Below, one piece after another: positions 1 to 8,734 of a DNA stretch of 64,000 nucleotides. The stretch is from positions 1-64,000 of the forward strand of contig NZ_FNVF01000009.1 of NCBI RefSeq assembly GCF_900107975.1, given 5' to 3'. Each line of letters starts with the position of its first letter. Within the stretch, counting starts at the first letter, position 1. This DNA is from Paenibacillus sp. UNC499MF (GTDB lineage Bacteria; Bacillota; Bacilli; Paenibacillales; NBRC-103111). The translations under genes were made by a program, and so were the position numbers. Below the pieces are notes generated by a model, which saw only the letters and a list, made by a program, of their open reading frames with translations, did no database searches and was not told the DNA's origin.

Positions 1-339
1 GTGGAAGGTTATTTCACGAGAGACGGCAAGCCTGATTATTTTGCCGATGGTTTCTTGAATGATCCGAAACTGTTTTCCTTACTGAAAATCAGCCCGGAAG
101 AATTGAAAGCCGAATTGGCAAAAGGTAAATCTGTCGTGGAAGTGGCGGCGTCTAAAAATGTCTCCAAACAACAGGTGATTGCTGTCATTTCCCAAACACA
201 GGTTGATGGACAGCTTCAAGGTGAAAAGCAAGGCGAAGTACCTAAGAGTAACCAATCCAATGAACAAATGTTAAAAGCCATTGAACCTAAAGTATTGCAA
301 GTGATTGAACACAAAAATGAACCATCTTCGAAGAAATAA
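1..339 (+). CDS. Unknown protein, C-terminal part (cut by window edge)
   Basis: The frame is open from the first base, so the protein probably begins outside the window; the GTG at position 1 cannot be judged as a start. The visible 112 residues contain a segment (about residues 25-62) of the type SPEELKAELAKGKSVVEVAA followed by a 'KNVSKQQV' stretch. This resembles the short helical repeat seen in many Paenibacillus and Bacillus proteins of unknown function. The tail is charged and rich in Gln, Lys and Glu. A strong terminator follows 70 bases downstream. I do not recognise a function. Confidence 0.55.
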   Translation: MEGYFTRDGKPDYFADGFLNDPKLFSLLKISPEELKAELAKGKSVVEVAASKNVSKQQVIAVISQTQVDGQLQGEKQGEVPKSNQSNEQMLKAIEPKVLQVIEHKNEPSSKK

Positions 340-407
340 CAAGTGATTCCCACTCTCATTTAACCAAAGTGAAAGTAGGTCAAATGAGCCTCGTACTGCA
401 TGAAAGT

Positions 408-460
408 AAGCGTCAAACAGCCCTCACCTCATTATAGGTGGGGGTTATTTGACGCTTTCT
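408..460 (+). terminator. Rho-independent terminator after the first gene
   Basis: A perfect 10-bp outer stem (408-417 with 448-457, AAGCGTCAAA/TTTGACGCTT) encloses an inner stem, CCCTCACCT at 421-429 with AGGTGGGGG at 436-444. The 3' side runs into a T-rich stretch. It ends the transcript of the partial gene at 1-339. Confidence 0.85.
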
Positions 461-589
461 TTATCTCATGACAGGAGAGCAATGCGTGAGTTATGGATTG
501 CTTCAATTCTATCTTTATGGACATTTAGTTTCATTCCAAAGGCTGATAAACTTGCCTAATAATCCTTCAATACACTAGGAGTGATAACA

Positions 590-1126
590 ATGGATGGAGT
601 ACGTTACAAGATCAGAGAAGTGTTGGACAAGAGTAAGATGGATACATTTCTGCAGCAAGCTCGAATTGGACAACTTGGTATGGTCGACGGTCATCTGCCG
701 TATGTAGTTCCGCTCAATTTCGTTTGGACAAATGGGAAGCTTTATTTCCATGGAGCCACCGGCGGGAGAAGAAATCAGGTTATGAGTGCTAATCCGGAAG
801 TCTGTTTTACGGTGTGTGAAGAATATGGAACGATTACTGATCCGGTGCCTGCCAAGACGGACACGTCGTATATGAGTGTGATGATTTTTGGCAAGGCACA
901 GCCTATCGTCGATCTGGATGAAGCTACACTCATGCTGCAAGAAATGATGGATAAGTATGTGCCTGGTTATTATAATCGTCCGTTATCTCGGCAGCACGTA
1001 GATAAATACCGGTCGGCGGTATTTGGCGGTGCCGTTCAGGTATACAGAATTGATCCCCATCATATCACCGCGAAAGAAAATGCAATAGAAGAAGAAAAAA
1101 TGTTCAAACCTGGAAAAACCGTATAA
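590..1126 (+). CDS. Pyridoxamine 5'-phosphate oxidase-like flavin-binding protein
   Basis: About 178 residues with the split-barrel FMN-binding layout of the PNPOx-like/NimA family: an N-terminal helix, then the strand 'GQLGMVDGHLPYVVPLNFVW', 'LYFHGATGGRR' (phosphate/flavin contact region), and 'CFTVCEEYG'. These small flavoproteins are oxidoreductases or flavin reductases, and the true substrate is usually unknown. A GTG at 581 is in frame, but AGGAG at 577-581 overlaps it and is well spaced from the ATG at 590, so 590 is preferred. It converges with the MocR gene at 1214-2644. MocR/PdxR proteins sense PLP and related compounds, so the proximity may be functional, but that is inference. Confidence 0.75.
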   Translation: MDGVRYKIREVLDKSKMDTFLQQARIGQLGMVDGHLPYVVPLNFVWTNGKLYFHGATGGRRNQVMSANPEVCFTVCEEYGTITDPVPAKTDTSYMSVMIFGKAQPIVDLDEATLMLQEMMDKYVPGYYNRPLSRQHVDKYRSAVFGGAVQVYRIDPHHITAKENAIEEEKMFKPGKTV

Positions 1127-1197
1127 GCTAGTTTTATTTATACATTACCTGCCGGATGGCTATTACTGGAACGTAAACGCGCACCGGGACGATCAGG

Positions 1198-1232
1198 AGC
1201 GGGGATGCTTGTCTTATACTAGCATCTCCGCT
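1198..1232. other. Hairpin between convergent genes
   Basis: AGCGGGGATGCT (1198-1209) pairs with AGCATCTCCGCT (1221-1232), a 12-bp stem with one G-U pair. The stop codon of the minus-strand MocR gene lies in the loop. There is no T-run on either side, so it is not a classic terminator, though it may block convergent transcripts. Confidence 0.4.
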
Positions 1233-2644
1233 AGCCGATAAATGCCTTCTTCAATGGCTGTTTCATCTACTTTAGCAAAACCCAGTACCCATCCTTTACG
1301 ATCGCTCTCCAAACAATACGCGCTAAGCGGATAAACACGGATTCCTTTTTGAAGTGCCAGGTTGGTCACGGCTTCTTCGTCAAAGGATCGATTAGCCTCA
1401 AGAAGCATATGCAGCCCCGTTTCTACGCCGCTTAGTGTGAAGTGTTCACTCAGACCTGTCGTGATGATGGCCTTCGTCATGGCTTCGTGTCTGCGCCGAT
1501 ATACATTTCGAACTCGTCTCATATGGCGCATGAAATGACCATGTTCGATAAAATGAGCAAGCGTCAATTGCTCCATAATCGGAAGATGACGATAGGTTAA
1601 TTCATGGACTCGGGCAAGTTGACGAATGGCCTCTTTGGGACCAACGATTGCCGATATCCGAATACCGGGAGCAACCATTTTGGAAAAACTCATCATATAC
1701 AACGTGTTCTGAGGTCGCTGACTGAACAAGGTTGGAAGCGGGTCGCCGCGATATCGAAATTCGCTGTCGTAATCATCCTCGACAATCCAAAACCGCTGCC
1801 CGGCAGCCATGTGTAGCAATTGTTGCCTGCGAGGCTCCGACATAATAACTCCAACCGCACACTGATGCGATGGCGTAACAAAGACAAGTTTGGATTGAGG
1901 GTGAATGCGGTTAACGCACAGGCCGTACTCGTCGACGGGAACGGGGACGACTTGCATACGCCGATACTTCATCGCCATCCAGGCGGCAGGGAAGCCGGGA
2001 TCTTCAACCGAAACCGTTTCACCTTCATGCAAAAGGGCTTGTGCGATCAAGTCGATGCTATGCTGCGCGCCGGAGGTTAATATGATTTGATCGGTGTTCA
2101 CATGAACGCCCCGTTCAAGTGACAAATAACGTTGAATCTGTTCTCGCAGGGGCAGGAATCCATAGGAGTCGCCGTAAGCCCAACTGTCCAGGTCAGTTTC
2201 AGTGGAGGCATGTAAAAATGATTGCCTCCAATTCTTTTGAAAATGTTCGTCTAAATAAGGCTCATGGGGACTGAAGTCGATCTCTACTTTTCGATTTGCT
2301 TTGTCTCCGAACCAGCTGTGCAAATGCCCGATTGCAGAGTTTAATAAAGGCAATTCGGGGGGGACGGGTCCTTGTGTCGCTGCAACCTCTGAAGGACGAG
2401 TCGCATATGTCCATTTGCTGACTCTTGTCCCGCCGCGACGAGAGGTTACGGTGTACCCGCGACTGAACAGCTCCTCGTAAACAATCTGTATGGTTGAACG
2501 GGAAACGCCAATCAAGGGAGCGAGTTCGCGGGATGGGAGCAGCAATTCGCCCGGCGGCCATTTTCCGGTTGTGATATTATGAATCGCTTGGTCTAGAAGC
2601 TGCTGCCAGATGGGACGTTCGTCATCTCGGTTTACTTTTAGCAT
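1214..2644 (-). CDS. MocR/PdxR-family regulator (GntR-type HTH fused to aminotransferase-like domain)
   Basis: 476 residues. An N-terminal winged helix (about 10-75, with 'LLLPSRELAPLIGVSRSTIQ') is followed by a full fold-type I aminotransferase-like domain. The PLP-lysine motif is SFSKMVAPG (Lys322), and 'VEDDYDSEFRY' matches the family's conserved Asp-Tyr region. MocR proteins bind PLP or a PLP-amino acid adduct and regulate vitamin B6, GABA, taurine or D-alanine genes; PdxR is the best-known branch. No pdxST operon is visible, so the target is unknown. The gene is divergent from the second MocR gene at 2918, leaving 273 bases of shared upstream DNA that could hold operators for both. Confidence 0.85.
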   Translation of the reverse strand: MLKVNRDDERPIWQQLLDQAIHNITTGKWPPGELLLPSRELAPLIGVSRSTIQIVYEELFSRGYTVTSRRGGTRVSKWTYATRPSEVAATQGPVPPELPLLNSAIGHLHSWFGDKANRKVEIDFSPHEPYLDEHFQKNWRQSFLHASTETDLDSWAYGDSYGFLPLREQIQRYLSLERGVHVNTDQIILTSGAQHSIDLIAQALLHEGETVSVEDPGFPAAWMAMKYRRMQVVPVPVDEYGLCVNRIHPQSKLVFVTPSHQCAVGVIMSEPRRQQLLHMAAGQRFWIVEDDYDSEFRYRGDPLPTLFSQRPQNTLYMMSFSKMVAPGIRISAIVGPKEAIRQLARVHELTYRHLPIMEQLTLAHFIEHGHFMRHMRRVRNVYRRRHEAMTKAIITTGLSEHFTLSGVETGLHMLLEANRSFDEEAVTNLALQKGIRVYPLSAYCLESDRKGWVLGFAKVDETAIEEGIYRLAEMLV

Positions 2645-2830
2645 TCGTTCACCTCAAGTGTTTCTCCGAATTATGGATTGCTCATAAACATTAACTATGA
2701 ATAATCATTAACACTCCATTTACTGATACGTTATCATAACCCTAGTTGTTTTTGCAAACGATAGAATTATCGGTTTTTTTAGACCGGTACAAGTATGAAT
2801 ATGAGGACGTACAGGGGATAAAATGCGGAG

Positions 2831-2874
2831 GAACCACCGAAGGATTAAAAATCCAGTGCGGTGGTTCTTTTTTT
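2831..2874 (+). terminator. Terminator-like hairpin in the leader of the ddlR-like gene
   Basis: GAACCACCG (2831-2839) pairs perfectly with CGGTGGTTC (2859-2867), followed by TTTTTTT. It reads on the plus strand, yet no plus-strand gene lies upstream: the preceding MocR gene is on the minus strand. It therefore sits 44 bases before the next start codon and could attenuate ddlR transcription. Confidence 0.7.
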
Positions 2875-2917
2875 ATCTCGTCTCCTATGCCATCATTATA
2901 GATGGGGGCGATGAACG

Positions 2918-4408
2918 ATGTTCCAGAATTTCAAGCTCGTCGGTGACCGTCCGGTCGCGCTACAAGTGAAAGAATACATCAAACGGTTAATTATAAAAGG
3001 GGCGCTTCAAGCGGATCAGAAGCTGCCCTCCACACGAGAAATGAGCGGGCTGCTAAAGGTAAGCCGCAATACCGTCATTGCAGCCTATGAAGGCCTGGAG
3101 GATGACGGATTTAGGTATGCGATTCCCGGCAAAGGCAGCTATGTGGCAGCTACGGGAGTCCATTTGACTACAGACAACGGAGGAGCTGACTGCTCTGCCG
3201 CCTGGCAGATCGACTGGAAGGCAAGAATGAACGAGTATGCTATAACGGCTGTGGAGCTGGATAGGATGAAGCAGGGCATTCGCGCCCAAAAAGAAGTCAT
3301 CTCTTTCACAAGCATCGCTCCGGATGAGCAGCTGTTTGATCTAAGGGGTGTAAGGCGAGCCTTTATGGATCGGATGGCAATCGAAGGGCATGTGCTGCTC
3401 AACTACGGCTATGCCAAGGGCTATAAACCGCTGATCGATTACCTGATCCGTTATATGGAGAATAAGGGCATCGATATAAGCGGAAAGGATATGCTGATTA
3501 CAAGCGGGTTTACAGAAGGCTTTGACATAGTGCTGTCGGCACTGCGCCCTTCGGCGCGCCGCGGAGCGGCAATTTGTGAAAATCCGACCCATCATACAGC
3601 GATCAAAAATTTGAAACTGCAAGGATTTGAAATTACCGGTATTCCGATGGAACATGACGGTATTGATGTGCAACAGCTTGAGAAGGTGCTGCAGAAACAG
3701 ACAAATAGCTTCGATCTGGCCTATTTGACTCCTTCCTATCACAATCCTACAGGCATCGTCATGTCGCCGGCGAAGCGCAGCGCCGTTATCAAATTAATGG
3801 CCCGTTATCAGATTCCAGTGATCGAGGATGGATTCAATGAGGAGCTGCGCTACTCGGGAGCGCATGTTGCCCCGTTAATAGCGACAGCAGGGCAGGGGAA
3901 CGGAGTCATCTATATCGGCAGCCTCTCCAAGGTGCTGTTCCCTGGCCTGCGAGTGGGTTGGGTGCTTGGAGACCGGGCGCTGATCAACAACCTGGAAAGC
4001 ATTAAGCGTGCACGCACCATTCATACCTCAACAATCGATCAATCGATTTTATATCAATACTTGCTCAACGGAAATTTCGACAAATATATAAAAAAAGCAC
4101 GTATGGAATATAAGCGCAAATATGAGCTGACGAAGGCATGCTGTGAAGCACACCTCCCTGAGGCGCAACTGTCCGGCGACGGGGGCTTGCATTTGTTTCT
4201 TACCTTCCCGTCAAGCGTAAATACTCGCCAACTGCTAGAAGCTTGCACGGAACAGGGTGTTATTTTTACGCCGGGAGACAAGTTCTTTATTCAAGAAGGC
4301 GAAGGGACGAATACAATGCGGCTTGGTTTTTCACGAGTAACGGATGAAAATATCGAGCGGGGTATACAGATAATCGGCCAGGAGGCGCGCAGTTTTCTTC
4401 AGGCCTAA
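2918..4408 (+). CDS. ddlR: DdlR-like MocR regulator of D-Ala-D-Ala ligase
   Basis: 496 residues: an N-terminal GntR-type winged helix (about 8-75, 'LPSTREMSGLLKVSRNTVIA'), a linker, then a fold-type I aminotransferase-like domain with PLP-lysine motif GSLSKVLFPG (Lys338). The gene runs straight into ddl, 27 bases away. That arrangement is known from Brevibacillus brevis, where the essential MocR regulator DdlR activates ddl; this similarity of context is the basis of the name. The ATG at 2918 is 9 bases after GGGGGC (2904-2909); the ATG at 2911 is in another frame. Homology to DdlR itself could not be measured, so the symbol is tentative. Confidence 0.78.
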   Translation: MFQNFKLVGDRPVALQVKEYIKRLIIKGALQADQKLPSTREMSGLLKVSRNTVIAAYEGLEDDGFRYAIPGKGSYVAATGVHLTTDNGGADCSAAWQIDWKARMNEYAITAVELDRMKQGIRAQKEVISFTSIAPDEQLFDLRGVRRAFMDRMAIEGHVLLNYGYAKGYKPLIDYLIRYMENKGIDISGKDMLITSGFTEGFDIVLSALRPSARRGAAICENPTHHTAIKNLKLQGFEITGIPMEHDGIDVQQLEKVLQKQTNSFDLAYLTPSYHNPTGIVMSPAKRSAVIKLMARYQIPVIEDGFNEELRYSGAHVAPLIATAGQGNGVIYIGSLSKVLFPGLRVGWVLGDRALINNLESIKRARTIHTSTIDQSILYQYLLNGNFDKYIKKARMEYKRKYELTKACCEAHLPEAQLSGDGGLHLFLTFPSSVNTRQLLEACTEQGVIFTPGDKFFIQEGEGTNTMRLGFSRVTDENIERGIQIIGQEARSFLQA

Positions 4409-4435
4409 TGATTTTTAAGAGAATGAGGTGTCATG

Positions 4436-5374
4436 ATGAAGATCGGCGTTATTATGGGTGGTATTTCCTCTGAGCGTGAGATTTCTCTGCAGACAGGTCA
4501 AGAGATGATCCAGCATTTGGATCGCAGCCGCTATGAGGCGGTTCCCATTGTAATCGATCGGCGAGCGGATTTAATCGCACAGGCTCAGCAGACCGGTATC
4601 GATCTCGCGCTATTGGCGCTTCATGGCCAATATGGCGAGGACGGCACGGTGCAGGGAGCGCTGGAGACAATGGGCATTCCATATACAGGCAGCGGTGTCC
4701 TGGCAAGCAGCTTATGCATGAATAAGCAGCTATCCAAGAGACTGCTGAAGACTGTAGGCGTGCATACTCCTGAAGGCCTTTGCTGGCAGGGGATGAACGA
4801 TTATGAACCGCAGGCGGTGAAGCAGCTGGGTTACCCGGTTATTGTGAAGCCGAATACGGGGGGATCGAGCATCGGTATCCAACTGGTGCATAATGAGAAG
4901 GAATTGCTCCCGGCTGTTCAGAAAGCTTGCAGTTTCGATCAGGCGATCTTGATTGAGCCCTATATTAAAGGAACGGAGCTTACCTGCTCGATTGTGGACG
5001 GCGAGGTATTACCGATTATCGGTATTTGCTCCGCGCATTCGGAATGGTTCGACTACAAAGCGAAATATGAGACTGACGGCGCTGAGGAAAAAGTGATCCG
5101 GCTACCTCCCGCTACCCGGCAGCGTGTGCGTGAAGTGGCGCTTGCCTGCTACCGGCTGCTGCAGTGCAAGGTCTATGCAAGGGTCGATATGATTTTGTGT
5201 CAGGATGTACCTTACGTGCTGGAAGTGAACACCTTACCCGGAATGACCGGGAACAGCCTGCTTCCGAAGAGCGCAGCAGCAGCAGGGATGACGTATACAC
5301 AGCTGCTGGACCGGATTATTGCCAGCTCGCTCCTTGAGCGGAAACAGGAATGGGGGACGGTGCAAGATGTTTAG
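4436..5374 (+). CDS. ddl: D-alanine--D-alanine ligase
   Basis: A cytosolic ATP-grasp ligase that joins two D-alanines for the peptidoglycan stem peptide. The family pattern is complete: 'MGGISSEREISLQTG' at the N-terminus, 'HGQYGEDGTVQG' for the first substrate site, 'VKPNTGGSSIGIQLV' for ATP binding, and 'LEVNTLPGMTGNSLLPKSA' with the metal ligands near the C-terminus. At about 312 residues it has normal length. ATG codons at 4433 and 4436 are both possible; GAGG at 4425-4428 fits 4436 better. The stop overlaps the next gene's start (ATGTTTAG), indicating translational coupling. It probably belongs to one operon with the ddlR-like gene and the aminotransferase. Confidence 0.93.
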   Translation: MKIGVIMGGISSEREISLQTGQEMIQHLDRSRYEAVPIVIDRRADLIAQAQQTGIDLALLALHGQYGEDGTVQGALETMGIPYTGSGVLASSLCMNKQLSKRLLKTVGVHTPEGLCWQGMNDYEPQAVKQLGYPVIVKPNTGGSSIGIQLVHNEKELLPAVQKACSFDQAILIEPYIKGTELTCSIVDGEVLPIIGICSAHSEWFDYKAKYETDGAEEKVIRLPPATRQRVREVALACYRLLQCKVYARVDMILCQDVPYVLEVNTLPGMTGNSLLPKSAAAAGMTYTQLLDRIIASSLLERKQEWGTVQDV

Positions 5375-6551
5375 CGAAGAGGGTACAGGGCGGTTTTTAT
5401 CCTCGCGTGTACGGGATATTCGGCCTTCCGGTATTCGTGCTTTTTTTGATCTGAATGCAGCAGGCGGAGATACAATCTCCCTTGGAGTCGGAGAGCCGGA
5501 TTTCGTTACGCCGGAAAAGGTACGTGAAGCCTGCATTCAAGCATTGCGTGAAGGGCAGACGAAATATACCTCAAATGCCGGCTCGATGGAGCTGCGGGAG
5601 GAGCTTTCGGCTTATCTTGCCGACAGCTTCGCGCTTTCCTACGATCCCGGGCAGGAAATCATCGTGACAGTGGGGAGCAGTGAAGCCGTCGACCTGGCTC
5701 TGCGAGCCGTGATTAATCCGGGCGATGAGGTGCTTATTCCCGCGCCAAGCTATGTTGCCTATGAACCGATTACCCATCTGCATGGCGGTAAAATCGTGGA
5801 GGTGGCGACTACGGTACAGGAGCAGTTCAAGCTGACTCCCCAAGCCCTTCAAGCGGCGATTACACCTCATTCGAAGGCTTTGATGATCAATTATCCGTGT
5901 AATCCGACCGGAACAACTATGACGGAGCAGGATTGGCTGCCGATTGTAGAGCTCATTATCAAACATAATTTGGTTGTCATTTCGGATGAAGTTTATGCCG
6001 AGCTGACCTATGGAAGAAAACATGTCAGTATCGCCTCCTTTCCGGGCATGAAGGAGCGTACGATTGTCATCAGCGGCTTTTCCAAAGCGTTCGCGATGAC
6101 AGGCTGGCGGGTAGGCTATGCTTGCGGCCCGCGCGAGTTGATAGCCGGCATGCTGAAAATCCACCAGTACACGGCCATGTGCGCCCCTACCCTTGCACAG
6201 ATCGCCGCGATCGAATCCTTGCGTCATGGCTTGGCTGCCAAGGATGAGATGATGGCGAGCTACAATGAACGCCGCAAGCTGTTTGTAGCAGGCTTGAATG
6301 CAATCGGGCTGACCTGTCACGAGCCTGAGGGGGCTTTCTATGCCTTTCCTTCCATTGCTTGTACTGGCATGTCATCTCAGCAGTTCGCTCTTCGGCTGCT
6401 GGAGGAAGCGAAGGTGGCGGTCGTGCCGGGACATGTATTCGGTTCCGGCGGAGAGGGCTTTATTCGCTGCTCCTATGCAGCTTCGCTCTTCGATTTGGAG
6501 AAGGTGCTGGAGCGGATGGGAAGGTTTATGCGGGTGACGCAGCCGATTTGA
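5367..6551 (+). CDS. Class I/II PLP-dependent aminotransferase (PatA-like)
   Basis: About 394 residues of fold-type I aminotransferase: 'SLGVGEPDFVTP' near the N-terminus, 'YPCNPTG' with the cofactor-contacting Asn, 'VISDEVYAELTY', the PLP Schiff-base motif SGFSKAFAMTGWR (Lys240) and a C-terminal Arg region 'GFIRCSYA'. The ATG at 5367 overlaps the end of ddl by eight bases; an in-frame ATG at 5319 lies inside ddl and is less likely. It resembles PatA/AspC-type enzymes acting on amino acids and 2-oxo acids. Coupling to ddl suggests a role in alanine, glutamate or D-amino-acid supply for the cell wall, but the substrate cannot be read from sequence. Confidence 0.85.
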   Translation: MFSEEGTGRFLSSRVRDIRPSGIRAFFDLNAAGGDTISLGVGEPDFVTPEKVREACIQALREGQTKYTSNAGSMELREELSAYLADSFALSYDPGQEIIVTVGSSEAVDLALRAVINPGDEVLIPAPSYVAYEPITHLHGGKIVEVATTVQEQFKLTPQALQAAITPHSKALMINYPCNPTGTTMTEQDWLPIVELIIKHNLVVISDEVYAELTYGRKHVSIASFPGMKERTIVISGFSKAFAMTGWRVGYACGPRELIAGMLKIHQYTAMCAPTLAQIAAIESLRHGLAAKDEMMASYNERRKLFVAGLNAIGLTCHEPEGAFYAFPSIACTGMSSQQFALRLLEEAKVAVVPGHVFGSGGEGFIRCSYAASLFDLEKVLERMGRFMRVTQPI

Positions 6552-6587
6552 TGATACGATCACCACATTCCGTCACCTTGCAGGAAA

Positions 6588-6957
6588 CTATTCGTAACTG
6601 CTTCCGTCCCATTGATAAAATGCAAGCATGTCCAAGTCGATTTCAATCCCGATTCCGACGCCGGATGGAATGGCTATCTCACCATTTGAAGGTTGAACCG
6701 AAATCAAATGGTTAAACGGGTTGTCCATCACATCCCATTCCACAGGTTCGATCATTTCCGTTTCCATTTTGCTCCATGGTTCCAAGCAGGCTTGAGCGAA
6801 TAAAGCATATAAGCGTGTTAATGCACCATCAAAAGCATGAGGCATTGCACGAATGCCAAATTTTCTGGCGAGGCTTAACGTTTCCCTGTACTCGTCTATC
6901 CCTGTAAGATGCAAGGGATCGGGAGTAATATAATCCAGAGCATGCCGGGAAAGCAGG
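6588..6957 (-). pseudogene. 3' fragment of an enolase-superfamily (mandelate racemase/muconate-lactonizing) gene
   Basis: Minus-strand translation gives the end of an enolase-superfamily barrel: '[16 protein letters not shown]', then 'ALARKFGI'-like '[17 protein letters not shown]' and the closing '[19 protein letters not shown]'. In intact family members this is roughly the last 120 of about 370 residues. Similarity stops near 6957. Upstream in the same frame there is only sequence antisense to an MFS fragment, so the N-terminal two thirds, with the catalytic Lys and metal ligands, are missing. It is a dead remnant. Confidence 0.75.
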
Positions 6958-7470
6958 GTTTTGGGACTTAAGGGAACTGATCTAGCTCTAATACAGGGTT
7001 TTTGGGCGCTTGGTATGATTGGCGGCTCGATCACTTTGCTCCGACTTAAATCGATCCAATCATTCATTCGCCGTTTTTTTGATTTTCTTATAATCCAGGG
7101 TGTGGTTATCATATGTTGGTCTATGTCGAGCATGCCTTGGGTTCATTCCTCAGGGCAAAGCTTCCCGGTTGCTTTGTATTGTGGCTTGGTTTTTATTATT
7201 GGCATATTACAGATGTTTGTCCGAATTCCGTTGTATACGTATTTTCAATTCAATATAGCTGAGGAGTATCGGGGTAAAGTGTGGGGAGTTGCGAATACAC
7301 TCATTGACATTTCTGCGCCATTAGGAAAATGGGTTTATGGTTTGCTGTTGGAAGGTATGGATTGGCCATTGATTCCTGTAATATCAGGCATCATCATTTC
7401 AGTGTCGGCAGGTCTGATTAAATCCAAGCGAACCGTTCAGCGTATAGAAAAAGAACTCGGTCATTCTTGA
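6957..7470 (+). pseudogene. C-terminal half of an MFS transporter
   Basis: The reading begins abruptly at a sequence typical of helix 7 of 12-helix MFS exporters ('[17 protein letters not shown]') and continues with four or five hydrophobic helices to a charged tail 'KSKRTVQRIEKELGHS'. The first six helices and motif A are absent. Its 5' edge coincides with the 5' edge of the enolase-superfamily fragment on the other strand, so both genes were cut at one recombination joint. The apparent ATG at 6961 has no good ribosome binding site. Probably not functional. Confidence 0.72.
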
Positions 7471-7493
7471 ATAACGCCGGGAGGGCGAGAACC

Positions 7494-8396
7494 ATGGATA
7501 GAGGCTTGAGTGCAGTAGGCGCGGCTTGGTTATTCCTCATTTCTTATTTATCAGGTAATATGTTGTCTACTTTTTTGTTTCCAGATAAGCAACAACTTTA
7601 CGCTCATTTAGTTTTTTTTATCTTGTATGTTGCATTTGCACAGATTGGTCTAAATGTCATGCCTGCTACCCTATGGATGAAGCGTAAGAAGCTATCCTGG
7701 AAGATTGTATTTAAGTTCCGCAAGGTCACTTGGCGAACGATGCTATATAGTTTACTAATTTATGCGATTAGCCAAATCTTCATACTCTTTATACACCAAT
7801 TGACTGAGATCATTTCATCTACATTCGGTAGAACATATCAGGTATCTATTTATCCAATAGCTACAGACATCACTTCTCTTATTGTTCTGATCGTTGCTAT
7901 AGGAGTCATACCACCGTTTTGTGAGGAACTTCTATTCAGAGGGGTTCTGTTAACGGGATTTGAGAAGAAAGGCAGATGGATCGCGGCGGCAATAAGTTCC
8001 TTTCTATTTGCTCTTTTTCATGATAATCCATACAGGTTAATAGAGTTATTTTTCGCTGCGTGGGTGTCTTCACTAATCGTGATATACGCACAATCAATCT
8101 GGCCAGCTATCCTTGTGCATATGGTAACAAACATCTCTTACGTTGTGGGGTCATACTTTCAAGGCGGAGACTTGGTGAAATCTATGTCCTCTGATTCACC
8201 TGAATATGTATTATTGGGCTTATCGGGTGTAGCGTCAATACCAGCATTATATATATGTTGGCTTTTACTGCACAAAATTAAAAGACAAGAACAACAATTT
8301 AAAATGGCAAAAAATTTTAACAAAGAATTAAACTATTGGTTTTTACCAATTTTCATTTCCGTAATTTGGTTTCTTTTAGAGATTTTCTTATTTTAA
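7494..8396 (+). CDS. CPBP-family intramembrane metalloprotease
   Basis: About 300 residues with some eight hydrophobic segments. The conserved motifs of the CPBP (CAAX protease and bacteriocin-processing, Abi) family are present: 'FCEELLFRG' (EExxxR), 'LFALFH' (FxxxH) and 'HMVTN' (HxxxN), the predicted metal-binding and catalytic residues inside the membrane. Family roles include prenyl-protein processing, bacteriocin self-immunity and control of membrane proteins. A TTG at 7467 is in frame, but GGGAGG at 7479-7484 points to the ATG at 7494. It follows the MFS remnant closely; the A+T-rich codon use looks different from neighbouring operons, which may reflect acquisition. Confidence 0.87.
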   Translation: MDRGLSAVGAAWLFLISYLSGNMLSTFLFPDKQQLYAHLVFFILYVAFAQIGLNVMPATLWMKRKKLSWKIVFKFRKVTWRTMLYSLLIYAISQIFILFIHQLTEIISSTFGRTYQVSIYPIATDITSLIVLIVAIGVIPPFCEELLFRGVLLTGFEKKGRWIAAAISSFLFALFHDNPYRLIELFFAAWVSSLIVIYAQSIWPAILVHMVTNISYVVGSYFQGGDLVKSMSSDSPEYVLLGLSGVASIPALYICWLLLHKIKRQEQQFKMAKNFNKELNYWFLPIFISVIWFLLEIFLF

Positions 8397-8734
8397 TGCG
8401 TTAACCCGATTAACTTTTTCTTTAGCAAAGAATCTGGTAACTCAGAAAATTAGCTGGAATCAAACCACTTGTTTTTCACATTCATCTGCTCCTCTGTACG
8501 TTTGAAATCAAAAAACAGGCAGTTTTATTATGGGTTACTACTTCTGATTTATCAGAGCCTGATTACGGAGCTAAACCGATTTGCGAAATCATACTTCGAG
8601 CGCAATTTTCTCTGTCTAACCCGCACAGGGTCATGAGTCTTAAGTCGGTATCGGCACTGATGTCCGTAACTTTATGTGATATAGTAAAGGGTAGGATCTG
8701 GAAATAAAACAGGCAGGAAGAGAGGATGAAACCC
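8397..8734. other. Intergenic region, 338 bases
   Basis: No coding sequence can be supported. A small inverted repeat, GTTAA-N5-TTAAC, lies just after the CPBP gene. A weak promoter can be proposed for the SUKH gene: CTGATG (8657-8662), 17 bases, TATAGT (8680-8685). Nothing else stands out. Confidence 0.3.

Noticed and set aside
2645-2917. T-box or riboswitch leader before the ddlR-like gene
   Set aside because: There is a terminator, but no T-box core sequence or specifier stem and too little upstream length to support one.
5571-6320. 249-codon minus-strand frame in the aminotransferase gene
   Set aside because: The plus strand has a complete aminotransferase with PLP lysine; the antisense frame looks like nothing known.
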